64,000 bases of DNA, taken from positions 1 through 64,000 of the forward strand of contig NZ_RBZM01000015.1 of the NCBI RefSeq assembly GCF_003628305.1. The letters run 5' to 3'. Position numbers and translations under genes: made by a program. Under the pieces are notes generated by a model. It made no database searches. It was given only the letters and a program-made list of their open reading frames with translations, and was not told where the DNA came from. Positions 38,455 through 47,658 of this stretch are shown one piece after another; within the stretch, counting starts at the first letter, position 1, and every line of letters begins with the position of its first letter. The stretch comes from Cohnella endophytica. Its GTDB lineage: Bacteria; Bacillota; Bacilli; Paenibacillales; Paenibacillaceae.

Positions 38455-39821
38455 TCCGCAGCCTTCCCGCCGACGGCCGGGCTTCCGAACCGGAGCACCA
38501 GTACCGAGTGCCGCGGAAGGTGCAGCTCGACCCGCCCGTTCTTGAGGCTCGCCGGTTCTACGACGCCGAAGTCGCGGGAACGATCCAACAATTCCCACTC
38601 CGCGAAGGTCGAATGCGCCGCCGCGCTCCCCTCCAGCTCGACCGTATATTCCCGGCTCTCGCCGCCGAAGTTGCTGACCCATAGCACGGATTGTCCCTTC
38701 TCCGACGTCATGGCCAACGCGTACAGTCCTTCCGCGCACACCGACACTTCCGCGCGGTTAGGGTATGCCGATAGCGATTCGAATTTCTCGAACACGCGAT
38801 AGGATTTCTGCGGAATGCAATAGGCATCGAACAAGCCGCTGTATAGCTCATGCGGTTGCCCGTCGTAATAGTTGGCTTCGTCGACCGGCGTATCCTGCAG
38901 CATGGCGAATACGGCGGCGATGAAGGATGCTCCCTCTTCGTTCTTCTGCCGTTCGAACAGATTGCGGCGGAACGTCTCGCCGCCCGGCTTCCACAGCTGG
39001 CGCCAGATTTCATCGTTCGCGCCCTCGTCTGCCCGCATGTAATTCCATTCGTTGAGATGGCTTTCCGTCCGGATATATCCCGCATCGTCCAGCAGCTTAC
39101 GGGCTTTCAGCGCATTGGTTCTGATCTGGCCGGGATCGTCCGCGTACGTGTGCCACGTGAAGAAATCGAGAGGCAGACCGTGCTCGCGGCAATAAGCTAC
39201 GAATCCTTCCGTGAAGGGCATGTTGACCATCGTCGCGGCTTGGCCTCCGACTTTCAGCGAGGAATCGTGGGCTTTAATCGCGGTCGCGGCAATCCGGTAA
39301 AGGTCGTAATATTGCTCTGGCGTTCCGGACCACATGCATTGCCGATCGGGGTTGTCCGGCTCGTTCCAGATTTCCCAATAACGAATGTCGTAATGGAATC
39401 CGTTCGCCCAGCCTTCGTTGTAATGGCGAACGATATTCACGCAGATGCGCGCCCACTTGTCCATGTCGGCGGGCGGGTGCACGTAGTATTTGACTTTCGT
39501 ATGCTCGATGCTTTCCCCTAAGCGATAGACGATTTTCGCACCCGTCGCCAATACGGAGGCGATATATTCGTCCGTACGGGAGAAATCGTAGCTGTCCGGA
39601 TCATTCTCGTCCCGGCTCATGTCCCGAAAAATCGTATGAATATCCACTTCTCCCGGATTGGGCCAGTTGGTATCGTGCAACCGGACGAGAGGGATGCCCG
39701 CCTTTTCGTAATAGACGGATACATCCATCAAAGAGCCGTAGCAAACGGGTCCGTTGTTTACGCCATGCACCCGTTTGAGCGGGGACGTCTTGCGATCGGA
39801 ATGCAATATGAGATCAGCCAT
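38451..39821 (-). CDS. GH39-like glycoside hydrolase (beta-xylosidase type)
   Basis: A 456-aa cytosolic TIM-barrel hydrolase. Clan GH-A features are visible: the acid/base in 'YWEIWNEPDNPD', the probable nucleophile in 'ESHLNEWNYM', and 'PLVRLHDTNWPNPGEVDIH' near the N-terminus. The barrel is followed by a small beta-sandwich domain, as in GH39. Known GH39 members are beta-xylosidases and alpha-L-iduronidases; linkage specificity here is unknown. ATG 39821 has AGGAGG 7 nt upstream, overlapping the SDR stop codon, which is why it is preferred to the longer open frame. Confidence 0.87.
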   Translation of the reverse strand: MADLILHSDRKTSPLKRVHGVNNGPVCYGSLMDVSVYYEKAGIPLVRLHDTNWPNPGEVDIHTIFRDMSRDENDPDSYDFSRTDEYIASVLATGAKIVYRLGESIEHTKVKYYVHPPADMDKWARICVNIVRHYNEGWANGFHYDIRYWEIWNEPDNPDRQCMWSGTPEQYYDLYRIAATAIKAHDSSLKVGGQAATMVNMPFTEGFVAYCREHGLPLDFFTWHTYADDPGQIRTNALKARKLLDDAGYIRTESHLNEWNYMRADEGANDEIWRQLWKPGGETFRRNLFERQKNEEGASFIAAVFAMLQDTPVDEANYYDGQPHELYSGLFDAYCIPQKSYRVFEKFESLSAYPNRAEVSVCAEGLYALAMTSEKGQSVLWVSNFGGESREYTVELEGSAAAHSTFAEWELLDRSRDFGVVEPASLKNGRVELHLPRHSVLVLRFGSPAVGGKAAE

Positions 39822-39832
39822 CGTTTTTCCTC

Positions 39833-40594
39833 CTAATGGAACATCCAGCCGCCATCGACGTTCAGCGTCTGTCCGGTAATAAAGTCGCTGTCCTCCGAAG
39901 CCAAGAAAACGAAAGCGCCCTCGAGGTCGGAGGCGTTTTCCCGACGGGAGAAGCATTGTGCCGCAGCCAGCATTGTCGCGGATGCGTCCAGTTCCTCCTC
40001 GCTGAACCGTGCCAGCTCCGTCTCGGTCAGCACGGCGCCCGGCATAAGGCAATTCACGGTAATCCCGTGCTCGCCAACTTCCCGCGCAAGCGCCCTAGTG
40101 AAGCCGATGACGGCTCCTTTGGACGAGACGTAGTGCAGCAAATTACGCTGACCGGTCAGGAAGGTTACGGACGAGACGTTGACGATTTTGCCGCGGCCCC
40201 GCTCTTTCATGTAAGGAAAAACGGCTTGGGAGCATAGAAGCTGGGAGCGAACGTTAACGCCCATAATCCGATCCCAATCCTCCTCGGTGATCTCGAGCCA
40301 ATTTTTGCGCGGATCGATACCGGCGTTATTGACGAGAATATCGACGGTGCCGAACCGGCCCGCGACCGCTTGGACCATTGCTTCGACATCGGCGCGACGA
40401 GATACGTCCGCTCGAACGAACATCGCCTCGCCACCTGCCTGCACGATTTCGGCAACGACCTGCTCCGCCAGCTCGGGATTCGCGACGTCGACAATGGCCA
40501 CCTTCGCACCTTCCCGCGCGAAGCGTTGGGCGATCGCGGCTCCAATCGAACGGGCGGCCCCGGTCACGATAGCCGTTTGTCCCGATAGTCTCAT
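39833..40594 (-). CDS. short-chain dehydrogenase/reductase (SDR), sugar type
   Basis: A 253-aa classical SDR with the NAD(P) motif 'TGAARSIGAAIAQRFAREG', 'LVNNAGIDPR', the active-site Ser (about residue 140, 'VNVSSVTF') and Tyr-Lys in 'HYVSSKGAVIGFTRALA'. 'IVDVAN' with an acidic residue after the second strand favours NAD(H). In this cluster it could oxidise an aldose to its lactone or a 2-keto-3-deoxy-aldonate at C4. The start overlaps the dehydratase stop codon (ATGA), so the two should be made together. Confidence 0.93.
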   Translation of the reverse strand: MRLSGQTAIVTGAARSIGAAIAQRFAREGAKVAIVDVANPELAEQVVAEIVQAGGEAMFVRADVSRRADVEAMVQAVAGRFGTVDILVNNAGIDPRKNWLEITEEDWDRIMGVNVRSQLLCSQAVFPYMKERGRGKIVNVSSVTFLTGQRNLLHYVSSKGAVIGFTRALAREVGEHGITVNCLMPGAVLTETELARFSEEELDASATMLAAAQCFSRRENASDLEGAFVFLASEDSDFITGQTLNVDGGWMFH

Positions 40595-42330
40595 AGGCCG
40601 CCCCTCGAAGCCGAACCGCCCTCGAGCGCGGGGAGGGCTAATGCCGTATATTGGCGCAGCGCGCCCTTATGATGAAACGCGGGTGGCGACCACTGCCGCA
40701 AACGTTCGGCGAGAACGGTGTCGATTTCCGACGCTGTCTGCTCCGCGCCTTCGATGCCGACGATGTCGATGCTTCTCCCCGGAATGTCGATCCGAATGAG
40801 ATCGCCGTCCCGAACCGCCGCGATCGGGCCGCCGTCCAGCGCTTCGGGACCGAGGTAACCGACGCACGGTCCGCGCGTCGCCCCGGAGAACCTCCCGTCC
40901 GTCACTAGCGATGTCGTGCGCGATAGCTCCGGATCGGAGGCGATAAGCTCCGACATGAAGAACATCTCGGGCATGCCGACCGCTTTCGGTCCTTGATACC
41001 GGATGACGACGACGTCCCCGGGGACGATACGCTTCTCGAGCAACGCGTCGACCGCGTCGCGTTCCCGGTCGAACACCTTGGCCGGGCCTTGATGCACCTG
41101 CATGTCGGCGACGACCGCGAATTTCTTGATCGTCGCGCCGGCAGGAGCGAGATTACCCTTCAGCACGGCAAGCGCGCCTTCGGGCTTAAGGGGTTTCTTG
41201 ACGGTGTAAATCAGATCCCGGCGATTCAGCTTGTAATTGGCGAGGAACATCTCCGCGAACCGCGGCATCTCGTTTTTATTGAAGTCGTCCAGATTTTCCC
41301 CCAGCGTCTTGCCCGTAGCCGTTAAGACGTCCAAATGAAGAAACTCGCGAATCTCGTTCATGACGAACGGCACGCCGCCCGCGTACCAGAACAATTCCGT
41401 CGGATAGTGCCCCGCCGTCTTCGTATCCACGAGCACCGGAACGCGGCGGTGAATCTCGTCGAATTCCTCCGCCCGCAACTCGATGCCCGCTTCCCGGGCG
41501 ATCGCGATCAGATGCATGACGGCGTTCAGCGAGCCGCCGATAGCCGAATGCACGCTAATCGCGTTCTCGAACGCCTTCTTTGTCAAAATCATCGAAGGCA
41601 CGATCCCGGCGCGCGCAAGCCTCATGACTTGTTGGCCGGCATCCCGGGCGGATCGGCGAATTTCCGCGTTCGTCGCCGGAATTAGCGCCGACCAAGGCAG
41701 CGCGAGTCCAAGCGCTTCGGCCATCGCCTGCATCGTCGCGGCCGTGCCCATGTACTGGCAAGCGCCGCAAGTCGGGCAGCATGCGCGTTGGAATGCCAGA
41801 AATTCTTCCTTCGTCATCTGCCCCTTGTCGACCTCGACGCTCATATGCCATAACTCTTCGTTAGACCGCAGGCACGGCCCGGCCCCCATCGCCCCTCCCG
41901 GCATATGAAGCGCGGGAATATCGAGGCGCGCGATGGCCATAAGATGCGCGGGCACCGCCTTGTCTCCCGCGGAGGAAAGTACCATTGCATCGAACGGGGT
42001 CGCGAGCGCGTGGATCTCGACCATCGATGCGATCAGATCTCTCGACGGAAGCGAATAATGCATGCCGCCGTGCGCTTGCGCGACTCCGTCGCAGATATCC
42101 GTCGCCGTATAAATAGCGGGCTTACCGCCGAACTGATAGACGCCTTTCTCGATCTCGGCGACAAGCTCTCCCAGATGATAAGAGCTCGGGTGGCTGGCGC
42201 CTGCCGTGCTCTCCACGAGCACTTGGATCTTGTCGAGATCCTCGACGCTCCAATCCATCGACATGCGCAGCGCATCGCCTTCGAAACTGATTTTACGAAC
42301 CTTCTGGCTCTCGTAGACGCGATCTTCCAT
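40591..42330 (-). CDS. IlvD/Edd-family sugar-acid dehydratase
   Basis: A 579-aa Fe-S dehydratase. It has 'TDICDGVAQAHGGMHYSLPS' (C80), the cluster motif 'CCPTCGACQYMGTA' (C184-C191) and 'NAVMHLIAIAREAG'. Near the C-terminus are 'LVTDGRFSGATRGPCVGYLG' and 'GDLIRIDIPGRSIDI'. Relatives dehydrate dihydroxy acids (IlvD), phosphogluconate (Edd) or pentonates (arabonate/xylonate dehydratases). The sugar-catabolic neighbourhood and sequence style favour an aldonate dehydratase giving 2-keto-3-deoxy-aldonate; the sugar is not known. It is coupled to the SDR gene. Confidence 0.9.
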   Translation of the reverse strand: MEDRVYESQKVRKISFEGDALRMSMDWSVEDLDKIQVLVESTAGASHPSSYHLGELVAEIEKGVYQFGGKPAIYTATDICDGVAQAHGGMHYSLPSRDLIASMVEIHALATPFDAMVLSSAGDKAVPAHLMAIARLDIPALHMPGGAMGAGPCLRSNEELWHMSVEVDKGQMTKEEFLAFQRACCPTCGACQYMGTAATMQAMAEALGLALPWSALIPATNAEIRRSARDAGQQVMRLARAGIVPSMILTKKAFENAISVHSAIGGSLNAVMHLIAIAREAGIELRAEEFDEIHRRVPVLVDTKTAGHYPTELFWYAGGVPFVMNEIREFLHLDVLTATGKTLGENLDDFNKNEMPRFAEMFLANYKLNRRDLIYTVKKPLKPEGALAVLKGNLAPAGATIKKFAVVADMQVHQGPAKVFDRERDAVDALLEKRIVPGDVVVIRYQGPKAVGMPEMFFMSELIASDPELSRTTSLVTDGRFSGATRGPCVGYLGPEALDGGPIAAVRDGDLIRIDIPGRSIDIVGIEGAEQTASEIDTVLAERLRQWSPPAFHHKGALRQYTALALPALEGGSASRGGL

Positions 42331-42396
42331 TATGCCAATCCCTCTTCCCGTTGTTAGATTCGCTCCTATTGCCGCCTCGTTCTACCGGCGAATCCG

Positions 42397-43875
42397 TCAA
42401 TCGTCCATCTCGTCGAACGGATAGATCGGCCTCGGCACGCGGTCGAAGACGAGCGAGCGAAGATTGGCCGTGCTGGCCCCCGGAGTGTCTAAAATATAGA
42501 TTTCGTTCGATAGCTTCTCGTATTCCGAGCGGAATTGGTTGGCCGACTTCACCATGACCAGATCCGCCTTCAGCGGTTCCAATCCCACGCTGCGATACAG
42601 CGCCGGATCTCCGGTAAACACCGCCCGTTCCATGACGACGACGGAGATACCCCCGATGGCGATAACCGCGCAAGTTCCCATATTTCCTTCGAGATTCTCG
42701 ATGAAACCGTCCCCGAACCGGAACTTCCCGCTGCCGATTGTCATAACCGTACCTTCGACTTCAAGCGGAGTTCCCGAATCCGTCGATACCGAGTGCCCTA
42801 GCGACAATCGAACCGAACTTCCCTCTCCCGCGGCAACCGCCAGCCGCGCGGCCGCGGCGTCGACGATCGTCAGCATCGCCGTAAAGCGCTTATGGGCGTT
42901 CAACTCGAGCAATTGACGAAGCACGTGGACGCTGTCTCCGGGAGAACCGGCTCCGGGACTGTCCGCCGAATCCGATACGATCATCGGACTCGAGTCTTCC
43001 CGGCCGTCGGCCAACAGCGATACGGTCTCCGGCACAGAATACAACCGAACGTCGAATGCCCGGCGTTTATCCCACATGAGCGACGCAAGGCGATCGGCTT
43101 CCGCTTCCGCGCGCGTACGGTCCTCGCCGACGACGACAATCGAACAGCCCATCTCTTTCACGTCGAGCCAAGGCTGAACCGCGAACAGCGACGTCTCGAC
43201 GGCGCTGCCGTCGCTCTCCCCGATCTCCGCCTCCGCCCATAGCTCCCTCATCGGACCTCGATACGTCTGTTGATTTTCCGCGGGAACGATCATCGGCACT
43301 TTGCGATACGCGATGATCGGTTTCAATCGTCCTCGAATCCGGTCGAACAATAGTTTCGCCGCTTTATAGCCCGTCTCCTGATAGTCCACATGAGGAAAGG
43401 TATGATAGCCGACCAGCGCGTCGACGATATCCACCATCCGGCGGGTAACGTTCGCGTGCGAATCGAGCGTGATGACGATCGGAACGTCCGGACCGACCAA
43501 CTCTCTTACATCCGCCAGAATCTCCCCGGCAACGTCGTCTTCGTCTTCCGCCGACCATGCTCCGTGCAAGGCCAGCAGGACGCCGTCCGCGGGCAGAGAT
43601 CCGCGAATTCTGCCGAACATCATTTCTTTCAGCTCGTTCAACGTCTGCCTGCCGATTCTTCCCGAAGATACCGCTCCCGTGTACAGCGTCGGAAGAAGCT
43701 CTACGCCCTCCTCTTCCGCCGCTTGATAGAATCCGTTCAGTTCGTTGCGCGCGGAGCGATCCTCCGCCATCTTCTCGTCCGCCGCGAAATAATAACGGAG
43801 AAAATCGTCTACGGTCGGTACCGCTTTGCTGAAAGTGTTGCTTTCCTGAATAAAACCGCCAGCGATTACCCTCAT
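42397..43875 (-). CDS. M81-family (MlrC-like) metallopeptidase
   Basis: A 492-aa protein of the microcystinase C family. It shows 'IAGGFIQESNTFSK', 'LLALHGAWSAEDEDDVAGE', 'IVITLDSHANVTRRMVD' and 'YHTFPHVDYQETG', which contain the likely zinc ligands, and the C-terminal MlrC domain ('DSADSPGAGSPGDS'). Characterised MlrC hydrolyses linearised microcystin fragments, but most members are uncharacterised and occur in sugar or amino-acid operons. ATG 43875 has TAGGAG 10 nt upstream and is chosen over a frame extension. Its presence hints at an amide- or amino-containing intermediate. Confidence 0.9.
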   Translation of the reverse strand: MRVIAGGFIQESNTFSKAVPTVDDFLRYYFAADEKMAEDRSARNELNGFYQAAEEEGVELLPTLYTGAVSSGRIGRQTLNELKEMMFGRIRGSLPADGVLLALHGAWSAEDEDDVAGEILADVRELVGPDVPIVITLDSHANVTRRMVDIVDALVGYHTFPHVDYQETGYKAAKLLFDRIRGRLKPIIAYRKVPMIVPAENQQTYRGPMRELWAEAEIGESDGSAVETSLFAVQPWLDVKEMGCSIVVVGEDRTRAEAEADRLASLMWDKRRAFDVRLYSVPETVSLLADGREDSSPMIVSDSADSPGAGSPGDSVHVLRQLLELNAHKRFTAMLTIVDAAAARLAVAAGEGSSVRLSLGHSVSTDSGTPLEVEGTVMTIGSGKFRFGDGFIENLEGNMGTCAVIAIGGISVVVMERAVFTGDPALYRSVGLEPLKADLVMVKSANQFRSEYEKLSNEIYILDTPGASTANLRSLVFDRVPRPIYPFDEMDD

Positions 43876-43888
43876 CTCGAATTCGCTC

Positions 43889-45853
43889 CTATCTATTCGA
43901 ATTCCGGCTCGTCCGGTAGGAGAAGCCGTCACAGCGCATGACGCCTTCCTCCAATATCAAAACCAGCGCATGATGCTCGTCCGTTAAGTCATTCTGCTCA
44001 AGTACGACGCGCGAAAACGTATCCGCCCCGTCCTCCGGCCGTAAAACCAATTCCTCCAGCTTCCGACCGTCCAAATATGCGGTTGCCCTGCCGTATGCCT
44101 TCACCGGCATACGAAGTCGGAATGCGTCACCGCGGAAATTCCACTTGAGCCTATGCTCGATTTCTTCCGAGAAACCCCGGCGATCGACCGAAAAATAGCC
44201 GATGCCATGCACATAGTCGGCGGACTCCTCCGGCTCCCAGCGATCCGGGCTTTGCGCCGATCCGGCCAGTCCTTCCGAAGGCAGCAAGTTGACCCAATGC
44301 TCCCGGACCTCCCCCTGTATATCCAAACGCGAACACTCGGCGATCACGCCCCCGCTCGCGATTATACCGATACGTCCAGGTACGGCGGTCAGCCCGATTT
44401 CCATCTCGATACCGTTAACCGTCGCCTTGCATCCGTCTTGTCTTTGCACGACGGTAATACGATAGGTCGCGGCCTTTCCGAAAGGACGACGATCATCGTA
44501 ATCATGCCGATCGGATTTGGCCCAATCGGAAAGCGTCTCGCCGTCTTCGCCCCCGATCGCTAGAATACGCTTCGTTCCGTCCCTCGCGATTTGAATCAAG
44601 GCAACCGCGCCGCTTTGAACGGCAAGGCCGATACCGTCCGCGAACATGCGCGGATCGGGCTCGCCGTCCGCCCAACGCGGCATGACCGTCGAACCGACCG
44701 GTCCGTTCCAGCCCCACGCGACGGTAAATAAACCGGTACTGACGATCTCGGCGATCATCGCGAATTCCTCGTAGCCTTTACGGACGAAACTAACGGCAGG
44801 CGCATTGTTCGCGGAGAGCACGAATCGGTCCGCGTACGGCTCCGCCCAAGGACGCGAAGCGGAGTTGATCGTCCCTTCGCCCCGCTCGTTTAACGCGGGA
44901 TACATCGCATGAAGCATCCCGTCCGCGGTTACTTGTCCGGAGTACGTCTGTCCCCATATGCCGTATCGCTCATGGCCGCGGGGGAAAGAGTGCCAGCAGG
45001 AGCCTTCCTGATGAAGCTCCCAAGCTTCTTCCAGATGGGCCTTTTCAAGCTCCGCCCGGAATACGGCCTGATAGGAACGATTGCTCCCGACGGATGTGGC
45101 GGGCGCGTATACGTAACCTCCATGCACGTAAGCGGGATAAAATTCTAGCGGCGCCGGATGATACTTCAAGCTTTGCGGATACAAAAGGAACGCCGGATCG
45201 CCATACGGACCGTCGGGCCGATCGGCGACGAGCGCCGCCAGCGACCAGGAGCCTCCCGTATTGCGCGACATGCTCATCATGGCGACGATCAGCCAATCTT
45301 CGGAACGCCGAATGAGCGTGCTGGCGTAAGTTCGCTTGTACATCCCCTTAAGCAGCGGCTGATCCGTTTCGTTGCGGAGAGGATGCGCATGCTTAATGAA
45401 GGGGCCTTCCGGTCGGGAAGCCGAGGCATATGCGATGCCCCCCTGCTCCTCCTTCAGCGAGCCCCAGCCGTAAATCATATGGTAGATTCCGTCCTCGTAC
45501 ACGACGGAAGCATCGAGAGTCGCGAGCGTCGCATCTTTCGGCGTATAACGATCGGCCAGCCCCCTGCCGTCGAATACGGGTCCGGTGTTGTGCCAGCTTG
45601 CCCCTCCGTCGGTCGAGCGCAGAAGCGTAATAACTCCGAGATGAACATATCCTTTCGAATACAGGCTTACGTAAAAATACCAATTTCCGGATACGGGATC
45701 GATGAAGAAATATCCGTTAACCGGCCAATCCCATACGCCGACTCCGACGTGGACCGGATTGCCGGAATATTCGGCGAAAGTGTCGAACGAAGGATCCCCG
45801 ATCAGAGGGTGGGAGTGCCAATGCCGAACATGCCGGCTCTCCGCGTAGTTCAT
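43889..45853 (-). CDS. uncharacterised protein: GH43-like beta-propeller plus two beta-sandwich domains
   Basis: A 654-aa protein I cannot place in a named family. The first ~330 residues have sialidase/GH43-type propeller patterns: 'LLRSTDGGASWHNTGPVFDG', 'TLDASVVYEDGIYHMIYGWG', 'YASASRPEGPFIKH'. Residues ~350-520 look like a laminin-G/concanavalin-like lectin sandwich ('AATYRITVVQRQDGCKATVN'), and ~530-650 like a galactose-binding-type sandwich ('FRLRMPVKAYGRATAYLDGR'). No signal peptide is seen. It lies between the permease genes and the M81 gene in the operon, so an intracellular oligosaccharide hydrolase is plausible but unproven. Confidence 0.7.
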   Translation of the reverse strand: MNYAESRHVRHWHSHPLIGDPSFDTFAEYSGNPVHVGVGVWDWPVNGYFFIDPVSGNWYFYVSLYSKGYVHLGVITLLRSTDGGASWHNTGPVFDGRGLADRYTPKDATLATLDASVVYEDGIYHMIYGWGSLKEEQGGIAYASASRPEGPFIKHAHPLRNETDQPLLKGMYKRTYASTLIRRSEDWLIVAMMSMSRNTGGSWSLAALVADRPDGPYGDPAFLLYPQSLKYHPAPLEFYPAYVHGGYVYAPATSVGSNRSYQAVFRAELEKAHLEEAWELHQEGSCWHSFPRGHERYGIWGQTYSGQVTADGMLHAMYPALNERGEGTINSASRPWAEPYADRFVLSANNAPAVSFVRKGYEEFAMIAEIVSTGLFTVAWGWNGPVGSTVMPRWADGEPDPRMFADGIGLAVQSGAVALIQIARDGTKRILAIGGEDGETLSDWAKSDRHDYDDRRPFGKAATYRITVVQRQDGCKATVNGIEMEIGLTAVPGRIGIIASGGVIAECSRLDIQGEVREHWVNLLPSEGLAGSAQSPDRWEPEESADYVHGIGYFSVDRRGFSEEIEHRLKWNFRGDAFRLRMPVKAYGRATAYLDGRKLEELVLRPEDGADTFSRVVLEQNDLTDEHHALVLILEEGVMRCDGFSYRTSRNSNR

Positions 45854-45872
45854 GTTCTCTCCTCCATCGCGC

Positions 45873-46700
45873 TCAGGATTTGACCGAACCGGCGGTAATG
45901 CCGGCTACCATGTATTTCTGACCCGCAACGAAGAATATCAGGCATGGGATGATGGCGATCATAATATCCGCGAATAAGAGGTCCCACCTTTGACTGAACT
46001 TTCCGTAAAATTTAAAAACCGTCATAGGAAGCGGCCATTTGTCTCCCCCGGCGAAGTAAAGATAGGTCGTAACGTCGTTCCAGACGCCGATGAAGTTAAA
46101 GACGATAACGGTGACAGTGACCGGAGCCAGCAGCGGGAAAACGATGCGGAAAAACATTTGAATCGGACGGCTGCCGTCTATGATGGCCGCTTCGTCGATC
46201 TCCCGCGGGATCGTCCTGATAAACCCGGTATATAGGAAGATGCTTAAAGGCAGCGTATAAGCGACAAATATAGAGATAATACCCAGATACGTGTTGTTCA
46301 GGTGCAGAACGAGCATCGTGAAGTAGGTCGGGATGATCGCCGTCGGCACGATAATGCCCGTCAGAAAATAGAGCGAAGTAAACTTGGCGAATCCCGAGCC
46401 TTTTCTAGCGATGTAATACGCCGCCATGGCGGCCAGAAATCCGGCGAGGATGACGACCGTGACGCCGATAAACACGCCGTTCGTCAAGCCTTGAAGCGCA
46501 TTGGACTTCGCGAATACTTGAGCGTAATTATTGAAATGGAGGCTTTTGGGCCAGCTGTAACCGAGTCGGTTGGCGCCGAGCGTGTCTTTAAGCGAGTTGA
46601 CCACGACGATCCAGATAGGCATGAGGTAACATAGGGCGACAACAACCATGACCGCTTCCAGAAGCCAGGTTGCGGAACGGAACTTAAAGGTTCGCTTCAT
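45873..46700 (-). CDS. carbohydrate ABC transporter permease (MalG type)
   Basis: A 275-aa membrane protein of the sugar-ABC (CUT1) permease family. It has about six TM segments, 'YLMPIWIVVVNSLKD' early on, and the EAA loop 'EAAIIDGSRPIQMFFRIVFP' that contacts the ATPase. The start at 46700 gives a TGATG stop/start overlap with the upstream permease; a much longer open frame is only an accident of that overlap. No ATPase gene is in the island, so a shared MsmX/UgpC-type ATPase is expected. Confidence 0.95.
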   Translation of the reverse strand: MKRTFKFRSATWLLEAVMVVVALCYLMPIWIVVVNSLKDTLGANRLGYSWPKSLHFNNYAQVFAKSNALQGLTNGVFIGVTVVILAGFLAAMAAYYIARKGSGFAKFTSLYFLTGIIVPTAIIPTYFTMLVLHLNNTYLGIISIFVAYTLPLSIFLYTGFIRTIPREIDEAAIIDGSRPIQMFFRIVFPLLAPVTVTVIVFNFIGVWNDVTTYLYFAGGDKWPLPMTVFKFYGKFSQRWDLLFADIMIAIIPCLIFFVAGQKYMVAGITAGSVKS

Positions 46701-47584
46701 CAATAATCGACCTCCAGTCTGCGGAACAAACCGAGAGTGATAAAGCTGACCAGACTGATTACGATCGTGAACAGCAAGCCCGCCGCAGCGGAATATCCGA
46801 ACAAGCCCGAAGAGAAAGATTTGAAAATGAAGGTGCCGTACACTTGCGTCGCGTCCGCCGGCCCCCCATTCGTCAAACCGTATACTTGTCCGAATACCTT
46901 CGCGCCTCCGATGAGACAGAGAATCGTATTGATGCAAAGCGAATAGATCGTAAGAGGAAACGTAATGTGCCTGAACTTGCTGATTCCGCCCGCGCCGTCC
47001 ACCGTAGCGGCTTCGTAGTATTCCTTCGGCACGGACTGTAGGCCCGTCAGAAAAATGACGACGATCGCGCCGATCGACATCCATATATCCATTACGCAGA
47101 TAGCCGTCATGGCATACTTGGTGTCGGTCAACCAGTTCTGGGCCAAAAACCCGAGCCCGACGTGCCGAAGCAGCGTATTGATCGGTCCGAATGTCGGTTG
47201 GTATAGCGCGCTGAACACATAAGCAATGACGAGCGGATTAAATACGAACGGCGAGAAAATAATCGTCCGGTACGTATTTTTGTATTTGACGCCGTTGTTC
47301 AAGATGAGGGCCAAGCCGAAACCGACGACGATTTTCACAATGGTCGTGGCAGCCGTGAAAATGAGCGTGTTGCGCACTGATATCGCGAACACCGGCGATT
47401 CGAACAAGTCTTGAAAGTTTCGCCAACCGTTGAATTTGGGATGCAACGGGAAGTAGGAGGACCAGTTCGTGAACGCCATGACGAGTCCCGATAAATTAGG
47501 CAAAATGAAAAACAGACTGAATAGGCAAAAAGCCGGAAGGACGAACAGCACCGAATATTGCCCGGATATTCCTTTCGATCGCAT
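46700..47584 (-). CDS. carbohydrate ABC transporter permease (MalF type)
   Basis: A 294-aa permease with about six TM segments, starting 'GISGQYSVLFVLPAFCLFSL', with the EAA loop 'EAATVDGAGGISKFRHITFP'. ATG 47584 has AAAGGAGG 6 nt upstream. It pairs with the next permease and the binding protein to form an importer for an oligosaccharide. The gap to the binding-protein gene holds a GC-rich stem-loop. Confidence 0.95.
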   Translation of the reverse strand: MRSKGISGQYSVLFVLPAFCLFSLFFILPNLSGLVMAFTNWSSYFPLHPKFNGWRNFQDLFESPVFAISVRNTLIFTAATTIVKIVVGFGLALILNNGVKYKNTYRTIIFSPFVFNPLVIAYVFSALYQPTFGPINTLLRHVGLGFLAQNWLTDTKYAMTAICVMDIWMSIGAIVVIFLTGLQSVPKEYYEAATVDGAGGISKFRHITFPLTIYSLCINTILCLIGGAKVFGQVYGLTNGGPADATQVYGTFIFKSFSSGLFGYSAAAGLLFTIVISLVSFITLGLFRRLEVDY

Positions 47585-47607
47585 GCCGCACCTCCTTTCC
47601 AATAGAA

Positions 47608-47637
47608 CCGCCGCGCCGGTTTCCCGGTTCGCGGCGG
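47608..47637 (-). other. GC-rich stem-loop between binding-protein and permease genes
   Basis: CCGCCGCG ... CGCGGCGG enclose an inner CCGG-TTTC-CCGG stem with a 2-nt bulge. No T run follows on the minus strand, so it is not a full terminator. Similar intercistronic hairpins in binding-protein operons (such as malE-malF) protect the upstream mRNA and keep the binding protein more abundant than the permeases. Confidence 0.6.
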
Positions 47638-47658
47638 CGTGTTTAACTGCTAAGCCGA

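Noticed and set aside
38454-38739. N-terminal extension of the large hydrolase to 38739 (and similar extensions of GH39 to 40052 and permease to 47084)
   Set aside because: Extended parts are low-complexity shadows of the preceding gene; starts at the overlapping stop codons with good ribosome sites fit family N-termini better.
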